Positions 1 to 5,527 of a stretch of DNA of 5,527 nucleotides are shown in pieces. Source of the DNA: CAVVVS01 sp963751355 (GTDB taxonomy: Bacteria > Bacteroidota > Ignavibacteria > Ignavibacteriales > Ignavibacteriaceae); the NCBI GenBank assembly GCA_963751355.1, contig CAVVVS010000069.1:1-5527 (forward strand). The letters are read 5' to 3'. Below the pieces are notes generated by a model. It ran no database searches. It was not told where the DNA came from and worked only from the letters and a program-made list of their open reading frames with translations. A program made the translations under genes and the position numbers. Position 1 is the stretch's first letter, and each line of letters starts with the position of its first letter.

Positions 1-347
1 ACCACATAATCACGGGAATGACTCATTGAGATTTTTAAATTCTGATCTGATGGTAAAAAGGATTCAAGCTTTCCTCTTAATTTAACGACAGGCATTCCAT
101 TCTTTTCGTTATTAATTTCAATATTCTGCCAGCCGATTTCTTTGTTTAAGCCTGTAGATAAGGCTTTAAAAACAGCTTCCTTTGCAGCAAATCTTGCAGC
201 CAGATGCTGATACTTATTGCTCTTACTCAAACAATAGTTCAATTCAGTTTCCGTATAAACTTTATTCAAAAAATGTTCTCCGTATTTATCCACACTAACT
301 TTTATTCTATCAATTTCTATTATGTCAACTCCAAGACCAAAAACCAT
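1..347 (-). CDS. acpS: Holo-[acyl-carrier-protein] synthase (AcpS), 3' end cut by window edge
   Basis: AcpS transfers the 4'-phosphopantetheine arm of coenzyme A to a serine of apo-acyl carrier protein, activating it for fatty acid synthesis in the cytoplasm. The visible 115 residues start MVFGLGVDIIEIDRI, the family's N-terminal block, with Asp8 as the expected Mg2+ ligand. The second signature, ARFAAKEAVFKAL, spans residues 51-63 and includes Glu57 and Lys61. A late conserved SMSHSRDY block lies near residues 107-114. The family is usually about 120-130 residues, so only about ten are missing. The ATG at 347 is preceded by only a weak purine stretch (GAGTGA). The start lies 26 bases after the stop of the MCE gene, and no promoter is evident between them, so the gene is probably the promoter-distal member of the ssb operon. 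The assignment is firm. Confidence 0.93.
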   Translation of the reverse strand, partial: MVFGLGVDIIEIDRIKVSVDKYGEHFLNKVYTETELNYCLSKSNKYQHLAARFAAKEAVFKALSTGLNKEIGWQNIEINNEKNGMPVVKLRGKLESFLPSDQNLKISMSHSRDYV

Positions 348-373
348 GTTACATCACTCAAACTTTAATTTAT

Positions 374-1288
374 TTAAAATAATTTAATGTGGGCATCAAC
401 TTTAATACCTTTTTCCTGTAATTGATTAAGTAATAGCTTTGTAATTTTATTTAATCGATTTACTGTTTGCACCAGATTTTCAGAAAGATTTTTATCATAC
501 AAAATTTTGCCGAGGTTATTCTGTTTATTTTGAGTCTCTTTTCCGAACGACTTTACTTTTGTTAAAAGTGTATCGGTTACGAGCAATACTTTGCTTAACT
601 CTTTAATGGAAGAAGACATGTCACTCTTATTCTTGTCAATAAACTGTTTTGCCTGATCTGTTAATTCAACGCTGTTTTCAGCTAATTTTTTGATATTTGA
701 ATGATTTTCATCAATCATTAAATTTAATTTTTTTAGTATTACATTTAAATTTTCCACGGAACTCTTTATATCGGTGTTTAATTTTTGGTCGGTCAAATAT
801 TTATTTAACGAAGTCAGAGTTACCCTGATATCTTTCATTGAAGCGATAAGATCGCCCTGCATACTTCCCACTAAAGACATAACTTTAGGAATGTCTGCAT
901 AATATATCCCCTTTTGAATTTTATCGTAATTCAAGGATTCAGCAGATGTACCCGGTGAAATATCAACTTTTTTCCCTCCCATAAGATCGAGCATGGAAAT
1001 AGCAAAAGTTGCATCCTTTTTTAATGTAACCTCATTATTAAGTGCCAATTTAACCAGTACATCATTGTCTCCTGCTTTTATATCCGCCACATGTCCTTCG
1101 CGAACACCATTTACCATTACATAATCGCCTATTTCTAACCCCGCAACATTACTAAATTGTACTGTGAGTATTTTTTCGTTGGAAGTAAAGCTAAAATTTT
1201 TAGCCCATCCCAAGATCCATAGGAACAACAAAGTGCCGACAATTGCCGTAATCCCGACTTTTATTTCAGTTTTTCTTTGGTCTTTCAT
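374..1288 (-). CDS. MlaD/MCE family protein (periplasmic lipid-transport substrate-binding subunit)
   Basis: MCE proteins of the MlaD type are anchored in the inner membrane and form periplasmic hexameric rings. They pass phospholipids between the membranes, normally with a permease (MlaE) and an ATPase (MlaF). The 304 residues show one N-terminal transmembrane helix (about 11-29). A single MCE domain (about 40-113) follows, with the motifs FSNVAGLEIGDYV (45-57), NGVREGHVADI (60-70) and LMGGKKVDI (102-110). A long helical tail (about 140-290) probably builds the central needle or coiled coil. The end, KGIKVDAHIKLF, resembles C-termini I associate with Bacteroidota/Ignavibacteria relatives. 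The ATG at 1288 lies inside the upstream reading frame (23-base overlap), suggesting translational coupling; no strong Shine-Dalgarno is seen. No permease or ATPase gene is visible in the window, so the partners must be encoded elsewhere. The family call is firm; the cargo is unknown. Confidence 0.9.
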   Translation of the reverse strand: MKDQRKTEIKVGITAIVGTLLFLWILGWAKNFSFTSNEKILTVQFSNVAGLEIGDYVMVNGVREGHVADIKAGDNDVLVKLALNNEVTLKKDATFAISMLDLMGGKKVDISPGTSAESLNYDKIQKGIYYADIPKVMSLVGSMQGDLIASMKDIRVTLTSLNKYLTDQKLNTDIKSSVENLNVILKKLNLMIDENHSNIKKLAENSVELTDQAKQFIDKNKSDMSSSIKELSKVLLVTDTLLTKVKSFGKETQNKQNNLGKILYDKNLSENLVQTVNRLNKITKLLLNQLQEKGIKVDAHIKLF

Positions 1289-1646
1289 ATTTCAATTTAA
1301 CTTTAAGAAATTGTGAAATGCTTTTTAGTTCATTTTCAGTAATTACACTGTCTTTGCATGAATCGACAATTAACCGTATAAAAGGAGAAATTGAATCCCG
1401 TTTGAGATTTTTAATATTATCTATATTGTCAAAATAACCTTTAACCATCGACTCCAAAGAATCTTTTTCAGGTGAAGCTTTAACATAACCGATACGATTA
1501 TTGATTTGATTTATAACATTGCTTTTAAATATCCTCATACCTGGTTTATAAATAAAGTCATTAAATTTGTTTTGTACAATATATAAAACTGTAGCGGTAA
1601 CTATTGTGAGGATAACAATTAATTTAACGAAACAACCTTTTTTCAT
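1266..1646 (-). CDS. Small membrane-anchored protein of unknown function
   Basis: I do not recognise this 126-residue protein. It begins MKKGCFVKLIVILTIV and has one hydrophobic helix at about residues 7-25, so it is probably an inner-membrane protein with its remaining 100 residues in the periplasm. A signal peptide is less likely because no cleavage site is obvious. The rest is hydrophilic and mostly helical in character: a lysine- and asparagine-rich middle, then a segment SISPFIRLIVDSCKDSVI (about 85-102) and a predicted helix up to the basic end ERPKKN. It begins 8 bases after the CNNM gene stop and overlaps the start of the MCE gene by 23 bases, so it is very likely translated from the same message. 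The context points to an envelope or MCE-linked role, but this is inference only. Its existence as a gene is well supported by tight packing and frame integrity. Confidence 0.8.
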   Translation of the reverse strand: MKKGCFVKLIVILTIVTATVLYIVQNKFNDFIYKPGMRIFKSNVINQINNRIGYVKASPEKDSLESMVKGYFDNIDNIKNLKRDSISPFIRLIVDSCKDSVITENELKSISQFLKVKLKYERPKKN

Positions 1647-1654
1647 TTCAATTT

Positions 1655-2938
1655 TTATTCAGAGTGAATTTTTTCTATTAAAACTGTTTTTATCCTTTTA
1701 TTTAAAATTTCTTTAACGCTAAACTTATAATTTTGTAATTGAAATGTATACCCTTCCCTCGGAATATGTCCGGCAACTTTTAGTACAAGGCCCCCAACCG
1801 TATCAAAATTTTCACTCTCCATAATAATATCTGAATTTAACAGTTCATTTAATTCGTCAATTGAAGTTTTTCCGAGGACTAAATAAATATTATCCGATAA
1901 TTTTGTAACAGTGTTCTCTTCCCTATCATACTCATCTCTGATTTCGCCTATTATTTCTTCAAGAATATCCTCTAATGTTATTAATCCGGAAGTACCGCCG
2001 TATTCGTCCACCACTATTGCAATATGTGTTTTTTTCTCCTGTAATTCATGCATCAAATCATTTATCTTTTTTGTTTCAGGTACAAAAATGGCTTTACGCG
2101 CAATTTTGGAAAGAGAAATTTGCTTTTGTGCTCCACCGTTCCGTAAATAAGGCAATAAATCTTTAGCATAAAGTATCCCCAAAATTTGATCTAAATTATC
2201 TTCACAAAGAGGAATTCTGCTATGACCGGATGAATTTACAATATTCAGCACTTTTTTAAAATCGGTGTTTAATGAGATTGAGGAAATATCTACACGAGGT
2301 GTCATTACTTCATGTACATAAACTGATTTGAAACCGACTATACCATGTATCAAACCATGTTCGTCTTCAATTATTGCTCCTCTTTCATGGCTCAGAGTTG
2401 CTAATTCGGTTATTTCATCCGGTTGTATTGCCATTTTGGATTTATCAATCTTGACTTTTGAAACAGATAATTTTATTACTTCTGTAATTGTTTCTGCAAC
2501 CGGATAAAAAATTACGCACATCCAATATAAGGGTATTGATACAGCCTTGGCAAAGCTGAGAGGTTGTTTAGATGCCCACACTTTGGGGATTAGTTCGCCG
2601 AATATTATAATTATTATTGTTAGTACTATGATTTGAATTGAGAGGACTAAATTTTTGGACATAGACGAATTTTTCGCATAGTCTAAAGCAAGTGCAACAG
2701 CCACAATTGATGCGGCTACATTAACAACAGTGTTCCCAATTAATATTGTAACCAGCAGTCGACGGGGGTATTCCAACAAGTATAAGACGTACCTGCGAAT
2801 TACCGGGTGATCATTTAAGTTATTTTTTATTCTTTTACCATTAATTGAGAATAGGGCAACTTCGGAGCCTGAAAAGAAAGCTGATAGTAAAAGTAAAAAC
2901 AATAATATTATGAGCTTATAATGCGAACCTACGTCCAA
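1655..2938 (-). CDS. CNNM/CBS/CorC-HlyC domain membrane protein (hemolysin/TlyC, GldE-like)
   Basis: This 427-residue protein has the classic CNNM layout. The transmembrane CNNM (DUF21) domain (about 1-160) carries FFSGSEVALFS (21-31), GNTVVNV (68-74) and GELIPK (114-119). A CBS pair follows (about 205-335), with VMTPR (211-215) and DEYGGTSG (311-318). The acidic stretch ends in EIIGEIRDEYD (328-338). The C-terminal CorC_HlyC domain contains FDTVGGLV (378-385). Family members are linked to Mg2+ or Co2+ efflux, and CBS pairs often bind adenine nucleotides. In Bacteroidota the relative GldE sits beside ssb and contributes to gliding or envelope function. The ion and role here are not shown. The start is a TTG at 2938: an in-frame TAA lies six bases upstream and no early ATG exists. 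A possible AGGA lies about 12 bases before it. It starts 35 bases after ssb. Confidence 0.92.
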   Translation of the reverse strand: MDVGSHYKLIILLFLLLLSAFFSGSEVALFSINGKRIKNNLNDHPVIRRYVLYLLEYPRRLLVTILIGNTVVNVAASIVAVALALDYAKNSSMSKNLVLSIQIIVLTIIIIIFGELIPKVWASKQPLSFAKAVSIPLYWMCVIFYPVAETITEVIKLSVSKVKIDKSKMAIQPDEITELATLSHERGAIIEDEHGLIHGIVGFKSVYVHEVMTPRVDISSISLNTDFKKVLNIVNSSGHSRIPLCEDNLDQILGILYAKDLLPYLRNGGAQKQISLSKIARKAIFVPETKKINDLMHELQEKKTHIAIVVDEYGGTSGLITLEDILEEIIGEIRDEYDREENTVTKLSDNIYLVLGKTSIDELNELLNSDIIMESENFDTVGGLVLKVAGHIPREGYTFQLQNYKFSVKEILNKRIKTVLIEKIHSE

Positions 2939-2973
2939 AAATTAATTTAGTCCTGTATTGTTAAACATAATTA

Positions 2974-3396
2974 TTAAAACGGAAGGTCTTCATTATCATC
3001 CACCTGAACATCAGGTTCACTTACGCCTTCATTTTGCGAATTATCGGTATAATTGTTATTGTCACCTGAAGAATCAAGCGGAATCAATTTGTCAATAACT
3101 ACATCTGTGGAATATCTTTTAATCCCTTCCTTATCTGTATAATTTCTTTTTGTTAATCTACCTTCGACGTAAAATTTTTTCCCCTTTTTGAGGTTTTCTT
3201 TATAAAAATCGGATAAATTAAATCCAACTATGTTATGCCAGGTGGTCTCATTTTGCCAGTTACCGTCTTTACCTTTATATCCGTATGTGGTTGCCAGACT
3301 AAAACTGGTTACAGAGATGTTATTTGCAGAAAATCTTGTTTCGGCATCCTTGCCCAGATTACCTATAAGCATGATTCTGTTCAATGAAAAAGCCAT
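2974..3396 (-). CDS. ssb: Single-stranded DNA-binding protein
   Basis: SSB coats single-stranded DNA during replication, repair and recombination and recruits partner proteins through its acidic tail. The 140 residues comprise an OB fold (about 1-105) opening with MAFSLNRIMLIGNLGKD and including TTWHNIV (51-57) and VEGRLTKRNY (77-86). A low-complexity Asn/Ser/Asp linker (about 109-132) follows. The end, DDNEDLPF, is a good match to the canonical acidic tip that ends in Pro-Phe. A second in-frame ATG lies 12 bases upstream at 3408, but the start at 3396 is preferred. GGGAGG stands four bases before it, and family members normally begin with this short Met-x-x-x-Leu-Asn-Arg stretch. The gene is the first of a five-gene minus-strand run. 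Identity is secure. Confidence 0.96.
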   Translation of the reverse strand: MAFSLNRIMLIGNLGKDAETRFSANNISVTSFSLATTYGYKGKDGNWQNETTWHNIVGFNLSDFYKENLKKGKKFYVEGRLTKRNYTDKEGIKRYSTDVVIDKLIPLDSSGDNNNYTDNSQNEGVSEPDVQVDDNEDLPF

Positions 3397-3400
3397 GACG

Positions 3401-3406
3401 CCTCCC
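3401..3406 (-). promoter_or_regulatory. Strong Shine-Dalgarno that fixes the ssb start
   Basis: On the minus strand GGGAGG is followed by CGTC and then the ATG at 3396. This spacing supports 3396 rather than 3408 as the start, because the upstream ATG overlaps the site itself. It is the only strong ribosome binding site I see among the intact genes here, which suits a protein made in quantity. Confidence 0.75.
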
Positions 3407-3408
3407 AT

Positions 3409-3424
3409 TTTTATAATTATAAAA
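3409..3424. promoter_or_regulatory. 16-bp AT-only perfect palindrome and possible -10 region upstream of ssb
   Basis: TTTTATAATTATAAAA is a perfect palindrome ending just before the first ATG of the ssb frame. On the minus strand it contains TATAAT (3421-3416), a perfect match to a sigma-70-type -10 box. At 17 bases spacing the -35 position reads TTCAAT, a poor match. If used, the message would begin within a few bases of the Shine-Dalgarno. In such AT-rich DNA both the palindrome and the box could arise by chance, so the operon promoter remains uncertain. Confidence 0.3.
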
Positions 3425-3446
3425 TAAATTTAATTATTATTGAATA

Positions 3447-3469
3447 GAAATCCTATAAGCGGATTTTTT
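3447..3469. terminator. Short hairpin with T-run, possible weak terminator
   Basis: AAATCC (3448-3453) pairs with GGATTT (3461-3466) across a seven-base loop. On the plus strand the right arm runs into six consecutive Ts (3464-3469), and on the minus strand the hairpin is preceded by As. The stem is only six pairs, two of them G-C, so it would be weak. It could insulate the ssb promoter from transcription entering from the right. No plus-strand gene exists here for it to end. Confidence 0.3.
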
Positions 3470-3696
3470 CTATGTAAAATTGATTTTGTTTGAATTAAAG
3501 CCTTAAAGAAAGAAGAATGATTCCCTAAATCCCTGCATATTAAAGCCCCTATAACCGTTAAGAATAAATTGAGTTATAAGATATACACTTATGCTTAAAA
3601 TATAAAATTATTTCTAATACGCAAATAAAATATAAAAATTTTCTTTTTTTTCTTTAGATATGCAGTTATTCTATCAGGGGAAATTATCCAAATATG
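3470..3696. other. Intergenic stretch with no recognisable gene
   Basis: About 230 bases of very AT-rich DNA lie between the ssb upstream region and the decayed SPOR gene. I checked for RNA-gene cloverleaf arms and coding similarity and saw none. On the minus strand a short open stretch containing NGYRGFNMQGFRESFFF ends in TAA (about 3505-3569), but it lacks a credible start and length and I do not call it a gene. Confidence 0.5.
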
Positions 3697-4134
3697 CTAT
3701 TTTTTCACGGTAACTATCTAGGCATCTTTGAATTCATTGAGTTGCCATAATCTATTTCTTCCCTGCTTTCCTTTTTTTTTATATAAAAATGAGTAAGCTG
3801 AACTACATAGAGCTTAACATTGTCTTTGTATAATATTTCTATTTTTTCTTGCACTAACTTTTTACTTTGCACAGCAAAATTTTCTGTTCTTTCTTTTGTA
3901 GTAAAAGGCCCTATTTAAACTATGTAGTATTTAACGCTTAAATCAGGTGATTGGGTTTGTGCTCCATTTTGAATTAATGTAATATCTGGAGAGATGCTAT
4001 CAAATACGTAACTACTTTCATTAGTATTTTGAGAAGTAGATTTTTCGGATGATGAACACCCGGCAATTGTAAGTATTGTTCTTCCGGGTATCATTAGAAA
4101 AATATTTATGCTTTTTATATTTTGCCATTTCCAT
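3697..4134 (-). pseudogene. Decayed SPOR-domain lipoprotein gene
   Basis: This is the relic of a small lipoprotein. A hydrophobic stretch ends in the lipobox IAGC followed by SSSEKSTS, with the Cys codon at about 4058. After a polar linker comes a SPOR-like domain: KYYIV, a stop at 3915-3917 where Gln would be expected (CAA to TAA), then IGPFTTKERTENFA and KLYVVQLTHFY. At an A9 run (3772-3780, minus strand) the similarity jumps frame to RNRLWQLNEFKDA, meets TAG at 3718-3720 where Trp is expected, and ends IVTVKK at 3697. A fourth lesion is suggested at the A5 run 4112-4116: removing one A joins MAKYK (ATG at 4128; alternative ATG at 4134) to the signal sequence. SPOR domains bind denuded peptidoglycan at division sites, so the parent was probably an envelope protein. 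The start and number of lesions are inferred. A sequencing error would not easily explain two stops plus a frameshift. Confidence 0.68.
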
Positions 4135-4300
4135 ACGATATGGAATATTTGCAAAAATTGAAGTTAAGCAAAGTTCTCCGGCTCTACATGATTCACCAAT
4201 GTACCATTTGATAAATCTTAACTTCGCATAACAAAAATAATCTCTAAATATAATGCAAACGAAAAACATCTTCCGTTTTCCGTAAAATCATTTTGTTTTT
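4135..4300. other. Intergenic stretch between the SGNH gene hairpin and the SPOR relic
   Basis: I see no intact gene here. An open minus-strand frame runs through it, but its composition and lack of family features argue against coding. The only structure is the spaced inverted repeat at 4160-4225. The promoter of the decayed gene would have been here, but no convincing -10/-35 pair stands out. Confidence 0.45.
4160..4225. repeat. Perfect 9-bp inverted repeat, GAAGTTAAG / CTTAACTTC
   Basis: The arms lie at 4160-4168 and 4217-4225, separated by 48 bases. The segment sits just upstream of the decayed SPOR lipoprotein gene. The enclosed sequence is somewhat richer in G+C than its surroundings. 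It could be a structured leader, the ends of a tiny inserted element, or chance. No target-site duplication is clear. Confidence 0.45.
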
Positions 4301-4329
4301 AAAGAGGGATGAATGAATCATCCCTCTTT
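4301..4329 (-). terminator. 12-bp perfect hairpin after the SGNH hydrolase gene
   Basis: AAAGAGGGATGA (4301-4312) pairs perfectly with TCATCCCTCTTT (4318-4329) around a five-base loop. It begins six bases past the TAA stop at 4336-4338. The position is that of an intrinsic terminator or 3'-end-protecting hairpin. On the minus strand the only Ts at the base of the stem are the three that pair in it, and an A-rich run follows, so the U-tract is poor. Confidence 0.6.
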
Positions 4330-4335
4330 TGAATT

Positions 4336-5527
4336 TTAGAAGTAAAATCTATTATCGAACGAACCCGGAGTAAAATAAGGAAGACCCAGCTTGTTTACAG
4401 TCCTTTTTGCAAACTGAATACTGCCGGAAACTGTTGATACGTCAATCAATGGGATATTAGCATTAAACTTACTGTTAATGACTTTAATGAATTCATTAGC
4501 CACGATTGCATATCCTTGATTTGTTGGATGAACTCCATCTAATCCGAAAATACCGCCTTCCACAAACGTTGTCGTAAATTTAACACCGTTGAAGTATGTA
4601 CCTCCAGAAAAATCATGTAACCTGACATTATTAAAAAATGAATGAAAATCAACTACACCAAAGCCATGAGCGGATGCCGTTGTCGATATAGTTTGATTAT
4701 AACTGTTTACTGTACTATGAACTGTTGCGATCTCATCAGGATCCAATATTAAAGCATCCGGCCACGGATTTTGCGGATGGAATCCGAAAGGTTTTGTGGT
4801 ATCTATTCCCGGAGGCAATGCAGGATAGTGATTGTCGCGATAAAATTTTCCGGTTGGTTTACCTATTAATGGAGCATATGAAGCACCTGGAAGTGTAAGT
4901 AAAACTCCACCGGTTAACAATTGTGTAGAATCGGCTAGACCGTCACCGATACCGGTATTTCCATTCTTCTGATAAACAAGTCCCTGAACTCCTATTAGCT
5001 TTAAAGAACTCCAGGGAGTTCCCATCGCTACCTGAGGACCAACAGTAGTGAAGAAAGGAATTGCACCAACATTGGGAATGTTTCCTACAACTACATTAGT
5101 CCCGAATTGAGATTTAAGTGTTGCAATGCTGTCCATTAACGTGCTGTAAAGGTAGGCAAAATTATTTACCGGAGTATATGCTATTGTGCCTCCCCTGGTT
5201 GCATATCCCAGGATGTCATTGTTCCCAATCCAAACTGTTAAAAAAGTTGGGTGCAGCGCTTTTGCCTGATCGAATATAGTCCCCTGCCCCCTCAACACTA
5301 AATCGAATAAAGGATTAGGATCGTTTGCATATAGCGCAGTGTAACAATCTTTAGAGTTTGTAGCATTTAATATATCATAAACAAAAGCATCCGGTACACC
5401 TAGATTATTGTAAGGCGCAGGATATTTTGCGTTTAACGGTGTTCCTGCATCAACGGGAGCGGCGGTTAATACAAATGGCTCCAAAGATTTTATCATTAAC
5501 TGTCCGCCTAACCCGGGATCGCTTACC
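4336..5527 (-). CDS. SGNH/GDSL-family hydrolase (lipolytic type), 5' end cut by window edge
   Basis: SGNH hydrolases cleave ester bonds in lipids, acylated sugars or similar substrates with a Ser-His-Asp triad. The frame stays open past the internal Met at 5496 to the window edge, beginning VSDPGLGGQLMIKSL, so the real start and the Ser-containing GDSL block lie outside. Visible blocks are WIGNNDILGYA (block III, with GNND at 5226-5215), a conserved-looking NIPNVGAIPFF (139-149 counted from the Met at 5496), and LDGVHPTNQGYA (block V, with the Asp and His of the triad in DGVH, 4539-4528). A segment of more than 200 residues separates GNND from DGVH, longer than in minimal members, and includes a Gly/Pro/Thr-rich part. 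The protein ends in FDNRFYF. Its composition suggests a secreted or periplasmic protein, but no signal peptide can be checked here. The substrate is unknown. The gene is separate from the ssb operon. Confidence 0.88.
   Translation of the reverse strand, partial: VSDPGLGGQLMIKSLEPFVLTAAPVDAGTPLNAKYPAPYNNLGVPDAFVYDILNATNSKDCYTALYANDPNPLFDLVLRGQGTIFDQAKALHPTFLTVWIGNNDILGYATRGGTIAYTPVNNFAYLYSTLMDSIATLKSQFGTNVVVGNIPNVGAIPFFTTVGPQVAMGTPWSSLKLIGVQGLVYQKNGNTGIGDGLADSTQLLTGGVLLTLPGASYAPLIGKPTGKFYRDNHYPALPPGIDTTKPFGFHPQNPWPDALILDPDEIATVHSTVNSYNQTISTTASAHGFGVVDFHSFFNNVRLHDFSGGTYFNGVKFTTTFVEGGIFGLDGVHPTNQGYAIVANEFIKVINSKFNANIPLIDVSTVSGSIQFAKRTVNKLGLPYFTPGSFDNRFYF

Noticed and set aside
1911..2166. Two overlapping plus-strand open frames inside the CNNM gene
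   Set aside because: They lie antisense to the conserved CBS and acidic region of a clearly real gene and show no recognisable features.
3230..3427. Plus-strand open frame antisense to ssb
   Set aside because: It is a shadow of the conserved OB-fold coding sequence, with no ribosome binding site or family features.
3505..3569. Short minus-strand open stretch containing NGYRGFNMQGFRESFFF
   Set aside because: It is too short, with only an internal Met near its end, no Shine-Dalgarno and no recognised similarity.
3915..4154. 79-residue open frame as an intact short lipoprotein
   Set aside because: Similarity to a SPOR domain continues past its stop at 3915-3917 in the same frame, so it is a fragment of a broken gene rather than a complete small gene.
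4160..4232. Integron attC site, suggested by GTTAAGC and GTTATGC motifs
   Set aside because: An attC site needs an RYYYAAC box first and a GTTRRRY box last. Here the arms are in the opposite order on both strands, and no integrase or cassette structure is present.
4021..4269. 82-residue open frame on the minus strand upstream of the SPOR relic
   Set aside because: It covers intergenic sequence and then the lipoprotein relic in the wrong frame. Only its MAKYK segment (from 4128) is likely to be real coding remnant, and no family features are seen in the rest.

Overview
The window is AT-rich DNA, roughly one third G+C by eye. Every supportable gene lies on the minus strand, so transcription runs from high to low coordinates. 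The gene set suggests a Gram-negative bacterium of the Bacteroidota/Chlorobiota/Ignavibacteriota group. It has an MCE/MlaD lipid-transport protein, an ssb gene directly followed by a CNNM/CorC (GldE/TlyC-like) membrane protein, a SPOR-type lipoprotein relic, and an SGNH hydrolase of a type I associate with Ignavibacteria. This placement is an inference, not a database result. Most starts have little Shine-Dalgarno sequence, which fits the group; ssb is a clear exception.

Layout from the right edge in the direction of transcription: (1) 5527-4336 is the C-terminal part of a secreted-type SGNH/GDSL hydrolase whose 5' end, with the catalytic Ser block, is outside the window. A 12-bp perfect hairpin (4301-4329) follows its stop codon. 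(2) 4300-3409 has no intact gene. It holds the relic of a small SPOR-domain lipoprotein (about 4134-3697), broken by two in-frame stops and by one or two apparent frameshifts. It also holds a spaced inverted repeat, a short AT-rich hairpin, and an AT-rich stretch with nothing recognisable. (3) 3396-1 is a tightly packed five-gene run: ssb, CNNM/CBS/CorC-HlyC membrane protein, small membrane-anchored protein of unknown function, MlaD/MCE protein, and acpS (3' end cut by the window edge). Gaps are 35, 8, -23 and 26 bases, so it is probably one operon.

The operon mixes DNA maintenance (SSB) with envelope functions: a CNNM-type membrane protein, an MCE protein for lipid trafficking, and AcpS, which activates acyl carrier protein for fatty acid synthesis. 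The unknown 126-residue protein overlaps the MCE gene and is the least understood intact gene here. I found no RNA gene, CRISPR array, insertion sequence or defence system, and nothing I would call a new system. The best findings are the decayed SPOR gene and the unknown operon protein.
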